Of a stretch of DNA of 64,000 bases, positions 56,302 to 64,000 are shown in pieces. A program made the position numbers and the translations under genes. This stretch comes from Aricia agestis. Its lineage: Eukaryota > Arthropoda > Insecta > Lepidoptera > Lycaenidae. Under the pieces are notes generated by a model that made no database searches, was not told where the DNA came from, and worked only from the letters and a program-made list of their open reading frames with translations. Every line of letters begins with the position of its first letter. The stretch's first letter is position 1. The stretch is from contig NC_056425.1 of assembly GCF_905147365.1 (NCBI RefSeq), positions 2,487,501-2,551,500 of the forward strand. The letters run 5' to 3'.

Positions 56302-56625
56302 GTTTTCTTTTATGTAATAAGAGGGCAAACGAGCAAACGGTTCACCTGATGGAAAACAACTTCCGTCGCTCATGGACACTCGCAGCATCAGAAGAGCTGC
56401 AGGTGCGTTGCCGGCTTTTTAAGAGGGAATAGGGTAATAGGGGAGGGTAGGGAAGGGAATAGGGGAGGGTAGGGAAGGGAATAGGGTAGGGGATTGTTCC
56501 TCCGGTAAACTCACTCACTCGGCGAATCACAGCGCAAGCGCTATTTCACGCCGGTTTTCTGTGAGAGCGTGGTGTTTCTCCGGTCGAGCCAGTCCATTCG
56601 TGCCGAAGCATGGCTCTCTCACGTA
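56302..56625 (-). mobile_element. LINE-tailed SINE inside MITE family C
   Basis: Tail TTTTCTTTTATGTAATAAGA at the left, CATGGCTCTCTCACGT at 56625. Confidence 0.9.
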
Positions 56626-56711
56626 TAATGCAATCCGTGGGGCAAGCGCCTTAGCGACGTAAATTTAGGTACATTTCAACTCTGATACTTTCACAGTAAA
56701 CTCTGTGCAAC

Positions 56712-57720
56712 GGGGCTAAAATGGTCGTATAGCAATTCCTCTCAATCAATTCACAAAATGAATTGTCAAAACTGTCAAAGTCACGAATGTCTTTGGGCCA
56801 ATTCAATTGGTCTAAATTCGTACTAATTTGACATTCGTGAGTTTGACCAATTCAATCTATACTAATATTATAATTCTGCAGAGTTTGTTTGTTTGTTTGA
56901 ACGCGCTAATCTCAGGAACTACTGGTCCGATTTGAAAAATTCTTTTACTGTTGGATAGCCCATTGATCGAGAAAGGCTATAGGCTATATTTTATCAACCT
57001 AAGACTAATAGGAGCGAAGAAGTAGAGGAAAATGTGGAAAAAACGGGGGAAAATATATGAAAGGGCTTATTTGAACGCGCTTTCAGTGTTAGATAGCCCA
57101 TTGATTGAGGAAGGCTTTAGGCTATATTTTATTACGCTAAGACTAATAGTAGCGAATAAATAGAAGAAAATGTGGAAAAACGGGGGAAATTATATGAAAG
57201 GGCTTATTTGAACGCGCTAATCTCAGGAACTACTGGTCCGATTTAAAAAAATTCTTTCAGTGTTAGATAGCCCATTTATCGAGAAAGGCTATAGGCTATA
57301 TTTTATCACGCTAAGACTAATAAGAGCAAAGAAATAGATGAAAATGTGGAAAAAACGGAGGGAGATTATTTGAAATTGCTTATTATCTTAAGAACTACTG
57401 GAGCAATTTTTATGTTATTTGGCAAACATGAAGAATAGACCACGTGAAGGGACAAAGGCTATTTTTTGCTGAAAAATTTCGTGAAATTCCTCAATTACGC
57501 AAGTAAAGCCACGCGGAACATCTATATATAATAAAATCGTAGAAAAGTCAATTCTGTACATTGAATATTTTTGTACAATAAATAATACTATGCTAACGCG
57601 GACGAAGTCGCGGGCAATTGGTTTATATTCGTACTAATTTGACATTCGTGACTTTGACAGTTTTGACAATTCATTTTGTGAATTGATTGAGAGGAATTGC
57701 TATACGACCATTTTAGCCCC
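56712..57720. mobile_element. MITE family B, split by a Helitron
   Basis: GGGGCTAAAATGGTCGTATA and TATACGACCATTTTAGCCCC are exact inverted ends. The arms continue GCAATTCCTCTCAATCAATT and so on to the Helitron borders. Confidence 0.9.
56856..57617 (+). mobile_element. Helitron-like element with three internal repeats
   Basis: A|TCTATACTAATATTATAATT at the 5' end, GCGGACGAAGTCGCGGGCAA at the 3' end. Inside, blocks with GAACGCGCTAATCTCAGGAA, GATAGCCCATTGATCGAGAA and GAAAATGTGGAAAAAACGGG recur about three times. The final CTAG is not visible. Confidence 0.75.
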
Positions 57721-58204
57721 GCAGAGGGCTCATACACATACCACACCCTAAAGTATTATCACTTAGTTATATTACACTCTGTAAGTATGTTAGAATATAG
57801 TATTTTTATTTTTTAAAATAATGTAAAGTTATTATTTATATAGCGGGTTCATAAAAATACATGAACAATGTTTAAAAAGTTTCAACCCCACAGTAAATTA
57901 TGATAATCAAAACAAAAACAATTTAACATTGTTGGAATTCAAATTCCAATATTTTCCACAAAAAGCCGAAGCTCGAATACCACGTCGGGATCAAAGAGTA
58001 GACAAAAGGAATGTCCCGACCGCACAATTCACAAGTATTTTTTGTAATATATATTCTAACTTGAAGGTGGAAAATTTCTAAAATAATGTTGTGATATTAT
58101 ACAAAATACCTTTGTTAACTTATCAAAATGAATTGCTAAATTATGGTGCTGATGTAGTATGTAAGTTGAATAGTGATAATATTCTAAATGGTATACAATA
58201 TGTG

Positions 58205-58628
58205 CATTGTGCATGACGTGTCTCCTGTTCACTGTGAAAGTAGCAGCGCTGAAAAGGCAATTTTTTTCACATTTATATGGGAAAACTCGTGACGCTCGGG
58301 CCCTTGCCCATACAAAAGTGAAAAAAAAATTTCGTCTTTCAACGCTGCTACTTTCACAGTGAACTCTATACAGTGTGTAACAAAAATAAGTGATAATACT
58401 TTAGGGTGTGTACGTGTTCCTTTTAGAGAGTTCACTGTGAAAGTAGCAGCTCTGAAAGACGAAATTTTTTTTTCACTTTTGTATGGGCAAGGGCCCGAGC
58501 GTCACGATTTTCCCCATACAAAAGTGAAAAAATGTTTGGTCTTTCAGCGCTGCTACTTTCACAGCGAACTCTCTACAAGGAACACGTACACACCCTAAAG
58601 TATTATCACTTATTTCTGTTACACCTTG
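58205..58628. mobile_element. Two adjacent MITE family C copies
   Basis: An incomplete copy (58210-58370) lacks its outer ends. A complete one (58371-58628) starts CAGTGTGTAACAAAAATAAG and ends TTCTGTTACACCTTG|TA. Both share TTTTTTCAC...TATGGGCAAGGGCCCGAGCG-type cores. Confidence 0.83.
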
Positions 58629-58718
58629 TATAAATAGATCTTGTGATAGCAATGCAGCATCATCATCGTCATAAAACTCAAGTATGTAATAGGATTACTT
58701 GGTTATAAAAAAACTTAC

Positions 58719-58881
58719 AAGAACCCCTCAAAGAACTTCGCAGCAATGAGGAGCTGGTAGGTCTGGCTGGTGGCGCTGATGATGGTGAACACACACACAC
58801 CCAGATTCCCACCCACTATGAACATCTTCCGACCGAAGGTGTCCGTCAGGAAACCACCCACCACGGATACTAGTATCATAC
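58719..58881 (-). CDS. SV2-like transporter exon: TM2 end, MFS signature loop, TM3, TM4 start
   Basis: The acceptor is TTTCTAG|GT at 58881 and the donor is TTCTT|GTAAGT at 58718. The first two bases complete a glycine codon from the preceding exon. The 54-residue piece reads MILVSVVGG, then FLTDTFGRKMF, the cytosolic TM2-TM3 motif that defines major facilitators (G-x-L-a-D-r-x-G-R-K). TM3 (IVGGNLGVCVFTIISA) and the start of TM4 (YQLLIAAKFFEGF) follow. GC content is clearly higher than in the flanking intron. It ends in phase 2. A tandem pair of TA-flanked foldback MITEs (58205-58628) ends only about 90 bp downstream of its donor. Confidence 0.9.
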
Positions 58882-58911
58882 CTAGAAAGTAAAAATTTTA
58901 AATTTAGTTCA

Positions 58912-59885
58912 TTAGGGGGCGACTAACCATAAAATGTCGATTTTATAATTCATTTTTATACTTGAAAATAAGCCCCGAATTGTTTCATTTTCTAAAATCA
59001 GATAGTACATTATATTTCCGAGAATTCGATCTGAGCAAACACACGATACTCGTATCTTAAAATTTTCTCGATAGAAAAAAATTGCAAAGATGCATCTAAT
59101 TTTCACGAATTTTTCATTTATTGCCGTAACTGTGCATTGGTTTTCTAAGTTAATATTTTAACACATTGTATAAAATTCTATCATTGATAGATCGACCTAG
59201 CGGTTTTTTAAAATGTTGTAAATTTATCGAGTTATTGAGAAAAAACTAATTTGGCGATGAATCCGCGTCGTTCTTTTTCACCTGGCATATGAAAGACGGG
59301 CGTAAGTGTGAAGAGAGAAGGACGATGTTTGATTTTTGGGGTTAGTCGCCCTCTTAAGCAATATTCCGTGTAATAAACCTGAACCTGTAACTTTTAAGAT
59401 GAGAGCAAAAGTAGGCATAAAAGGTTTTTTTGTGTGAAAATTATGATTCTCTTCCTATCACGGTTCTTGAGACATCCTGAAGACAAACGGACATACGGAC
59501 AGACAGCGAAGTCTTAGCAATGCTTGTTTTTACCCTTTGAATACGGAACCCGTAAAACGAACAAGATCGAAGCTGTATCAGTAAAGTCAGGGTACCGAAC
59601 ATTACCGAATTTTTCTTTCTTTTTTTTTTTTTGGCACAAACTGGAGACGTGACATCCCCTGTTTGTAAACTTTTAAAGAAACATTTTAAAATTATTATTA
59701 ATCACTGTTTTGTAAGCCTTCCAACTTCTAATCTCTTCCAAGGCCTCGTTTTTGTTAAGAAGTTAGAAGAAACAAAATAACGTAATCATATTTGGTCCTT
59801 CAAATACTTACGTCATCTTGTTTGATGTTAAACAGTATTCTCTTAGTAGTTCGTGCAGTTATTATTTACATTATATAAAATTATA
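58912..59885. other. Intron DNA, unassigned except a repeat tail
   Basis: GACAAACGGACATACGGACA then TTTTACCCTTTGAATACGGA (59480-59550) is the TACGGAACCC-type interspersed tail. Poly(T) lies near 59622-59633. Confidence 0.45.
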
Positions 59886-59890
59886 TATAA

Positions 59891-60247
59891 TGCCTCCGTG
59901 CTCTAGTGGTATAGAGCGCGGCTCTTGACTCGGAGGTCGTGGGTTCGATTCCCGCGTTGGAAACATGTTATTTCCAAGTTTGGTTAGGACAATGGAGGCT
60001 GATCACCTGATCGTCTGACAAGTAAGATGATCCATGCGTCGGATGGGCATGTAAAAAGTCGGTCCTGCGCCTGACCTCTCGCCGGTCGTGTCGGTCTTCC
60101 GTCCCACTGGGTTATGATAGTAAAGGAGCAGAGAGTGCTCTTGTGTACTGTGCACACTTGGGCACTATAAAATTACTCCTGCGTAGCTGGCCTGGTTTTT
60201 AATGAAACCGGCCACCGTCACCGAAACCGGTGTGGGAGCTATTATTA
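59891..60247 (+). mobile_element. tRNA-derived SINE, sister of 37671-38044
   Basis: A box TGCTCTAGTGGTATAGAGC, B box GGGTTCGATTCCC, body GGTTAGGACAATGGAGGCTG, tail ATTATTAT. A target duplication is not clear; the 3' side is immediately a Helitron. Confidence 0.9.
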
Positions 60248-60421
60248 TCTAATATATAAAATTCTCGTGTCACAGTTTTCGTTGCCATACTCCTCCGAAA
60301 CGGCTTGACCGATTCTCATGAAATTTTGTGAGCATATTGAGTAGGTCTGAGAATCGGCCAACATCTATTTTTCATACCAAAAATTATTATATGGCAAAAC
60401 AACGTTTGCCGAGACAGCTAG
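60248..60421 (+). mobile_element. Mini-Helitron, unit 1 of 3
   Basis: 5' A|TCTAATATATAAAATTCTC, 3' hairpin GGCAAAACAACGTTTGCC then GAGACAGCTAG. 174 bp, fitting the Helitron end rules. Confidence 0.85.
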
Positions 60422-60596
60422 TCTAATATATAAAATTCTCGTGTCACAGTTTTCGTTGCCATACTCCTCCGAAACGGCTTGACCGATTCTCATGAAATTT
60501 TGTGAGCATATTGAGTAGGTCTGAGAATCGGCCAACATCTATTTTTCATACCAAAAATTATTTATATGGCAAAACAACGTTTGCCGAGACAGCTAG
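60422..60596 (+). mobile_element. Mini-Helitron, unit 2 of 3
   Basis: Begins TCTAATATATAAAATTCTC directly after the CTAG of unit 1 and ends GAGACAGCTAG. 175 bp, almost identical to unit 1. Confidence 0.85.
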
Positions 60597-60774
60597 TCTA
60601 ATATATAAAATTCTCGTGTCACAGTTTTCGTTGCCATACTCCTCCGAAACGGCTTGACCGATTTTTATGAAATTTTGTGAGCATATTGAGTAGGTCTGAG
60701 AATAGGCCAACATCTATTTTTCATACCAAAAAAATATGTAAGTATGGCAAAACAACGTTTGCCGGGACAGCTAC
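60597..60774 (+). mobile_element. Mini-Helitron, unit 3 of 3, altered last base
   Basis: Begins TCTAATATATAAAATTCTC directly after unit 2. Ends GCCGGGACAGCTAC, the final CTAG being CTAC. Slightly more diverged than units 1 and 2. Confidence 0.82.
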
Positions 60775-61190
60775 TTATTATATAAAATTTAGTATATCAG
60801 TATTCTTCTACACAAGATTTTAGGACTGATTCTTGTGCCACCTCGATCACTGGGCGTTCAGAAGATAAAACTCGGTTTTGCTAAAACTCGTTTAGTTTAT
60901 GTTGGTGTTATAAACACGTTGTGACATTTAAAACCGGTTTAGTGTGCAGTGAACGCGTTCATATTATTTTTGGTGAATCGCACTACTAAAATATTTTGCC
61001 ACGTTTAAGAGGATACACCAGGGGCTAGAGAAATGAAAAATATTTTTTTAATAAATATAAATTAATTTAATTTTTAAAAATAAAATTCGTTAAATCATAC
61101 GTATATTATCATATGTATAATATTATCCCTGCATATTATCCCTTGAAATCTCTTGACGTATTCGAAATTCTTTACAAATAAAAATCTACA
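60775..61190. other. Intron DNA; fragment of the GAGGATAC element
   Basis: TTAAGAGGATACACCAGGGG then CTAGAGAAATGAAAAA near 61006-61040 matches the left end at 46453-46492. The rest is unassigned. Confidence 0.5.
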
Positions 61191-61195
61191 CTTAC

Positions 61196-61423
61196 CTACA
61201 TACGGACTAGCGTTCAACAGTCCTTTTTGTACCAGGTTCATGTTGAGGTCGCACTCCGCGACCGGCAAGATGTACGGTGTGCTGTTGGTCACTATGACCC
61301 CGGCCACGAAGGCTATGAAGGCGCTGAAGAGGAGCTGAAGGTGGAACTTCCCGAAGCCACACTCCTTGAGTGCCAGTTCCACCTCTTGCATTGCGGTTGG
61401 CGTCTTCTTGACATCATCGTTGT
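61196..61423 (-). CDS. SV2-like transporter, first recognised exon: cytosolic N-terminus, TM1 and start of TM2
   Basis: The acceptor is a pyrimidine run ending TTTTTCAG just above 61423. The donor is GTAG|GTAAG at 61195. The exon begins with the last two bases of a split codon and then reads NDDVKKTPTAMQEVELALKE, followed by a hydrophobic helix around FHLQLLFSAFIAFVAG (TM1), a short luminal loop with one cysteine (VAECDLNMN) and the start of TM2 (GLLNASPYVG). 'ALKECGFGKFH' before TM1 is typical of SV2-like proteins. An ATG lies in the exon (the M of MQEVE), but the frame stays open to the acceptor, so translation probably starts in an exon further upstream. The exon ends in phase 1. Confidence 0.88.
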
Positions 61424-61440
61424 CTGAAAAACAATAAAGG

Positions 61441-61471
61441 ATGGGTTAGGCTAGGTTAGGTTTGGTTAGGT
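61441..61471. repeat. Degenerate TTAGG-like tract
   Basis: GGTTAGGCTAGGTTAGGTTT and on, reminiscent of the insect telomere repeat, just upstream of an exon acceptor. Confidence 0.5.
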
Positions 61472-61489
61472 TGTCACTTCAGCTAATCC

Positions 61490-61740
61490 AGGGCTCCGGG
61501 CAAGGATGGGAACCAGCCCGGCTTAGCTAGTCCCGGCGCCGAGGGGAACGCTTCAGTTTGCCGAAGCGTTCCCTTATTTTGGAGGAAGTCCGGTCCATTT
61601 GAGGTGGACCGGTCGGTCGTGGAGGGAGTCTTGTATTAGGCAGATCCAGGACATCCCTCCGTATACGGCTAAAAGCAAACCACAGGTGGTTTTAGTGGGT
61701 AAGCCCGGCGCTCCTTGCCGGAAAAAAAAGGCTGTCACTT
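61490..61740 (+). repeat. Possible R1-type LINE 3' remnant
   Basis: GGACATCCCTCCGTATACGG, then CACAGGTGGTTTTAGTGGGT and CCGGCGCTCCTTGCCGG. The GGTTTTAGTGGGT string is common near R1-clade LINE 3' ends. The GCTTCAGTTTGCCGAAGC hairpin is at 61550-61567. Confidence 0.4.
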
Positions 61741-62060
61741 CAGCTGCCTTTACACAGTAAAAGCAGCTCAAGTGACAGTAGGCAGCTACTGCGCCGCACG
61801 AGAGCAGATCGACTCGCCTGGGTTACACCAAGCAAGCTGCTAACATCAAAGTAGACAGGTACTGCCCCAGTGAATTCGCCAAGTCGAGTCTGTGGGGGAA
61901 GGGGAATGTAACTCGTATGATGCGGTCATACTGAGCAAGTAGTTGCACCTCAGTAACTGACTTGGCCAGCTCGCATGTCAGCTTGCACCCAGGCAATAGA
62001 ATGCATCATATATAAATGTCAAAGTACTTATAAATGTCAAAGTACTTAAGGCGACGCCTT
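61741..62060. other. Unassigned upstream DNA
   Basis: No gene or promoter recognised. A short direct repeat ATAAATGTCAAAGTACTTA lies at 62012-62050. Confidence 0.4.
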
Positions 62061-62061
62061 G

Positions 62062-62390
62062 ATTTTTCTCAGCAATGACTAAAGCTAAGAAATTAAAGTT
62101 CATTGTCAGTATTCATCATGTCTTTGTGTTGGAATTACCCATAGCATAACATGATTGGTCAACTTTTATAACACAGAATAATCAATCAAAAAGACCTCTG
62201 TAAAAAAAGGGATTCTAATTTTGCCAACAGAGGAGAGTGATTTAAGCTTCCAAAATTTGTACATAGATAGCATACACTTTAATTCATCCATAGCTTATAA
62301 GAAACATACTTATGGTTTTTAAATTACGCGACAAAACCATTTTGTCCCTTACGCCCTTTCCATTTCTTGCTGTTCCACTTCTTTTTTCTT
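62062..62390 (+). repeat. Interspersed repeat, near copy of 2156-2496
   Basis: Starts ATTTTTCTCAGCAATGACTA and follows the other copy closely to CTTGCTGTTCCACTTC. Confidence 0.7.
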
Positions 62391-63135
62391 CACATTTATC
62401 CTTAAAAAACAAGACAGGACATAGGCAACGAATTAACGAATTTCGGCGTCATTTGTTATATTTCTTTCTTTTCATTCACAAGATTTCATATTATTTATCA
62501 AATTGTGAAATTTAAGACCCTTCAATAAAATATTGCATAACGCCATTAGTAACTTCTTATAAGCCACAGTTGGAACACCTTCCTTGTACTATTCTGTGCC
62601 TATACCCAATACATATTATCATACATCTTTGCAAGTTTATGTACCTATCTCACAGAAATTGGGCTGATAGGACGGGACACAGTATTGAGATCGAATTACA
62701 CCGACCTTTACTCTGAAGCTATGGACTGATTTATCTTGTTTGCAAAGGGTATATCAAGAAAATATCTTCCAATATTCTTTGATAATACCACAATAGACAT
62801 AACGACCAGTAGTTCGACTGCAAAGAGACGGACGTTTCAATATCTGTCAAATTCGTCGGGTTTCACTAGGATTATGAACGGAATGTGCCTCGCGCTGGCT
62901 GATATAATTTATTTTTAAATATTTAAAATAAAGATTTCAAAATTGGATTCTGACAATTTTAATCGCATGTGCCAAAACACAAACAACAATACGATCAAAG
63001 AGGAACTTGTCCAGCGAATATGTCATAGTTTTAAATTTGTAGGTAACAAGTTAACAACCCTAGTGACGATTTTCGTCATAATACGTCAAATTTAAAAATT
63101 TCAACATCAGTTCTAAGTCGGCATACTCTATCATT
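62391..63135. other. Unassigned upstream DNA
   Basis: No gene recognised. I looked for an upstream exon of the transporter here on the minus strand and found none convincing. Confidence 0.4.
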
Positions 63136-63139
63136 CTGT

Positions 63140-63575
63140 CTACTCTGATAATGCTGCCAGATGATTCTATTTTTCGGTTTGAAAAAAAATGATAGCAACG
63201 TCAGAGAATAGGGATGACGACAAGGTCAAAAATTAGCAGATTTTTAAAATAAAATGAAGACATAGCGATAAAATATAAGTATTTCCAAAACTTCAGCTTC
63301 ATAACTTATGTATTTTTTTGTTATGAGCCTTTAAAGTTGGATTGTCAAGTCGATTTTTTTTATAAATGCCTTAATTTTTGTATACCATTCGATAAGTTAT
63401 GCAATTTATAAAAAAAATCTTATGAAACCACTTTCATAAACGCAATATTTAACATAGCTATCGAACAAACTACCTAAGCGTGACGTCACAGTTAGGTATC
63501 ATTTCGTATGGATATCTTGGAGAGTTTTCAAGCTATCAAAGTCATTTTTTCACCGATATTCCTATTTTTGAATGG
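63140..63575 (-). repeat. Repeat family E, inverted relative of 24520-24975
   Basis: GACGACAAGGTCAAAAATTA, GAGCCTTTAAAGTTGGATTG, GAAACCACTTTCATAAACGC and GAGTTTTCAAGCTATCAAAG correspond in inverse order and strand. Confidence 0.65.
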
Positions 63576-64000
63576 TCCTTCGCTTGCCAACAAGAAAAAA
63601 AAATTTTCGTCATGCCTATTGTGCTTAAGCAGATGGCAGATTTTTCTGTCTGTCATCTGAGCACAATCCGATAAAATTATAATGAGCTGGTTCACCTGCC
63701 TGCCTCTAAATCAATTTCTTTAATTTAATAGAACAACCAAATTACTGTAATGATTAGCTCCTTCTTCTCTTCAACTAATCCATATATCTCTTATAAAAAT
63801 CGCCCTTGGTTTCTGAAATCAAAGGGTTGGTGATGATGACATTTCATCAAAATCTGCTCAGCACGTTTAAACGTGAGAGAGTAACAAACAGATAGGCGAA
63901 CACTTATCGTATTTAGAATATGAGTAAGTATAGATGACTGTCATATTTTATGCACTCTAACGTTCAAAATATACATTATGTTGTTTGATTTGGTCCGTAC
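63576..64000. other. Unassigned DNA to window end
   Basis: No gene recognised. GTGCTTAAGCAGATGGCAGA / TGTCATCTGAGCAC near 63620-63662 is a weak inverted pair. Confidence 0.4.

Larger units (their letters stand above)
56187..57781. mobile_element. MITE family C split by a SINE and by a family B MITE that holds a Helitron
   Basis: TA|GGGTGTAACAAAACAATGCG begins it and TATATTACACTCTG|TA ends it. Host arm pieces surface at 56230-56285 (GAAAGTAGCAGCGCTGAAA), 56630-56711 (GATACTTTCACAGTAAACTC) and 57721-57781 (ACACCCTAAAGTATTATCAC). Confidence 0.82.
13629..61423 (-). other. Gene locus: SV2-like major facilitator transporter, 8 internal exons, both ends missing
   Basis: Eight minus-strand exons join in frame (228+163+182+185+176+163+275+128 = 1500 nt) with AG/GT borders throughout and split-codon phases that agree at every junction. 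The product has about 500 residues with the 12-helix MFS plan, a GGFLTDTFGRK motif after TM2, LPESPKF after TM6, a luminal loop with cysteines between TM7 and TM8, and an NKVGKK motif after TM8. This pattern matches insect proteins annotated as synaptic vesicle glycoprotein 2-like (SV2/SVOP group of the sugar/organic-ion transporter family). The substrate cannot be told from sequence. The open phase at the 5' end shows at least one upstream coding exon is missing. The 3' end stops inside TM12, so a short terminal exon is missing too. Introns are 2.3, 16.7, 1.9, 9.6, 0.7, 7.3 and 7.8 kb. Confidence 0.9.

Overview
The window looks like nuclear DNA from a moth or butterfly (Lepidoptera). It is AT-rich, non-coding for most of its length and crowded with short non-autonomous transposons. 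Several repeat types are ones I associate with lepidopteran genomes: tRNA-headed SINEs, a LINE-tailed SINE ending in a CCCTTATTTCAT-A(n) tail, Helitrons beginning TCTATACTAATATTATAA, degenerate TTAGG-like tracts, and many MITEs with TA, TTA/TAA, TTAA or 8-bp target duplications. Nothing suggests a bacterial, viral or plasmid source: there is no operon, and the one real gene is spliced.

One protein-coding gene is supported. It lies on the minus strand and runs from about 61.4 kb down to 13.6 kb. Eight internal exons (61196-61423, 58719-58881, 41845-42026, 39740-39924, 30007-30182, 29122-29284, 21566-21840, 13629-13756) have AG/GT borders and compatible phases. They join into an uninterrupted reading frame of exactly 1500 nt, encoding an SV2-like (synaptic vesicle glycoprotein 2-related) major facilitator transporter. 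The first coding exon and the exon holding the end of TM12 and the stop were not found. They may lie outside the window or be too short to recognise. Introns range from 0.7 kb to 16.7 kb and are filled with mobile elements.

Layout: 0-13.6 kb is downstream of the last recognised exon and holds SINE fragments, foldback elements and unassigned AT-rich DNA. 13.8-21.5 kb is an intron with five LINE-tailed SINEs and several PIF/Harbinger-like and TA-flanked MITEs. 21.8-29.1 kb is an intron with nested palindromic MITEs. 29.1-30.2 kb holds two exons close together plus decayed tandem copies of one exon's 5' end. 30.4-39.7 kb has two kinds of SINE, a hAT-like element and a complex nested foldback. 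39.7-42.0 kb holds two exons and a LINE 3' end. 42.1-58.7 kb is the largest intron, with a Helitron array, a perfect 112-bp-arm inverted repeat, a LINE 3' end and a multi-level nested insertion. 58.7-61.4 kb holds two exons separated by a tRNA-SINE and three head-to-tail mini-Helitrons. 61.4-64 kb is upstream repeat DNA.

I see no evidence for an undescribed multi-gene system. The most informative observations concern transposon biology (tandem Helitrons, recent perfect inverted repeats, empty-site proof of insertions, a SINE sharing the tail of a LINE) and two relic duplications of a transporter exon that keep a splice acceptor but carry in-frame stops. Superfamily assignments of MITEs rest on terminal repeats and target duplications read by eye. 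Family names were not checked against a repeat library.
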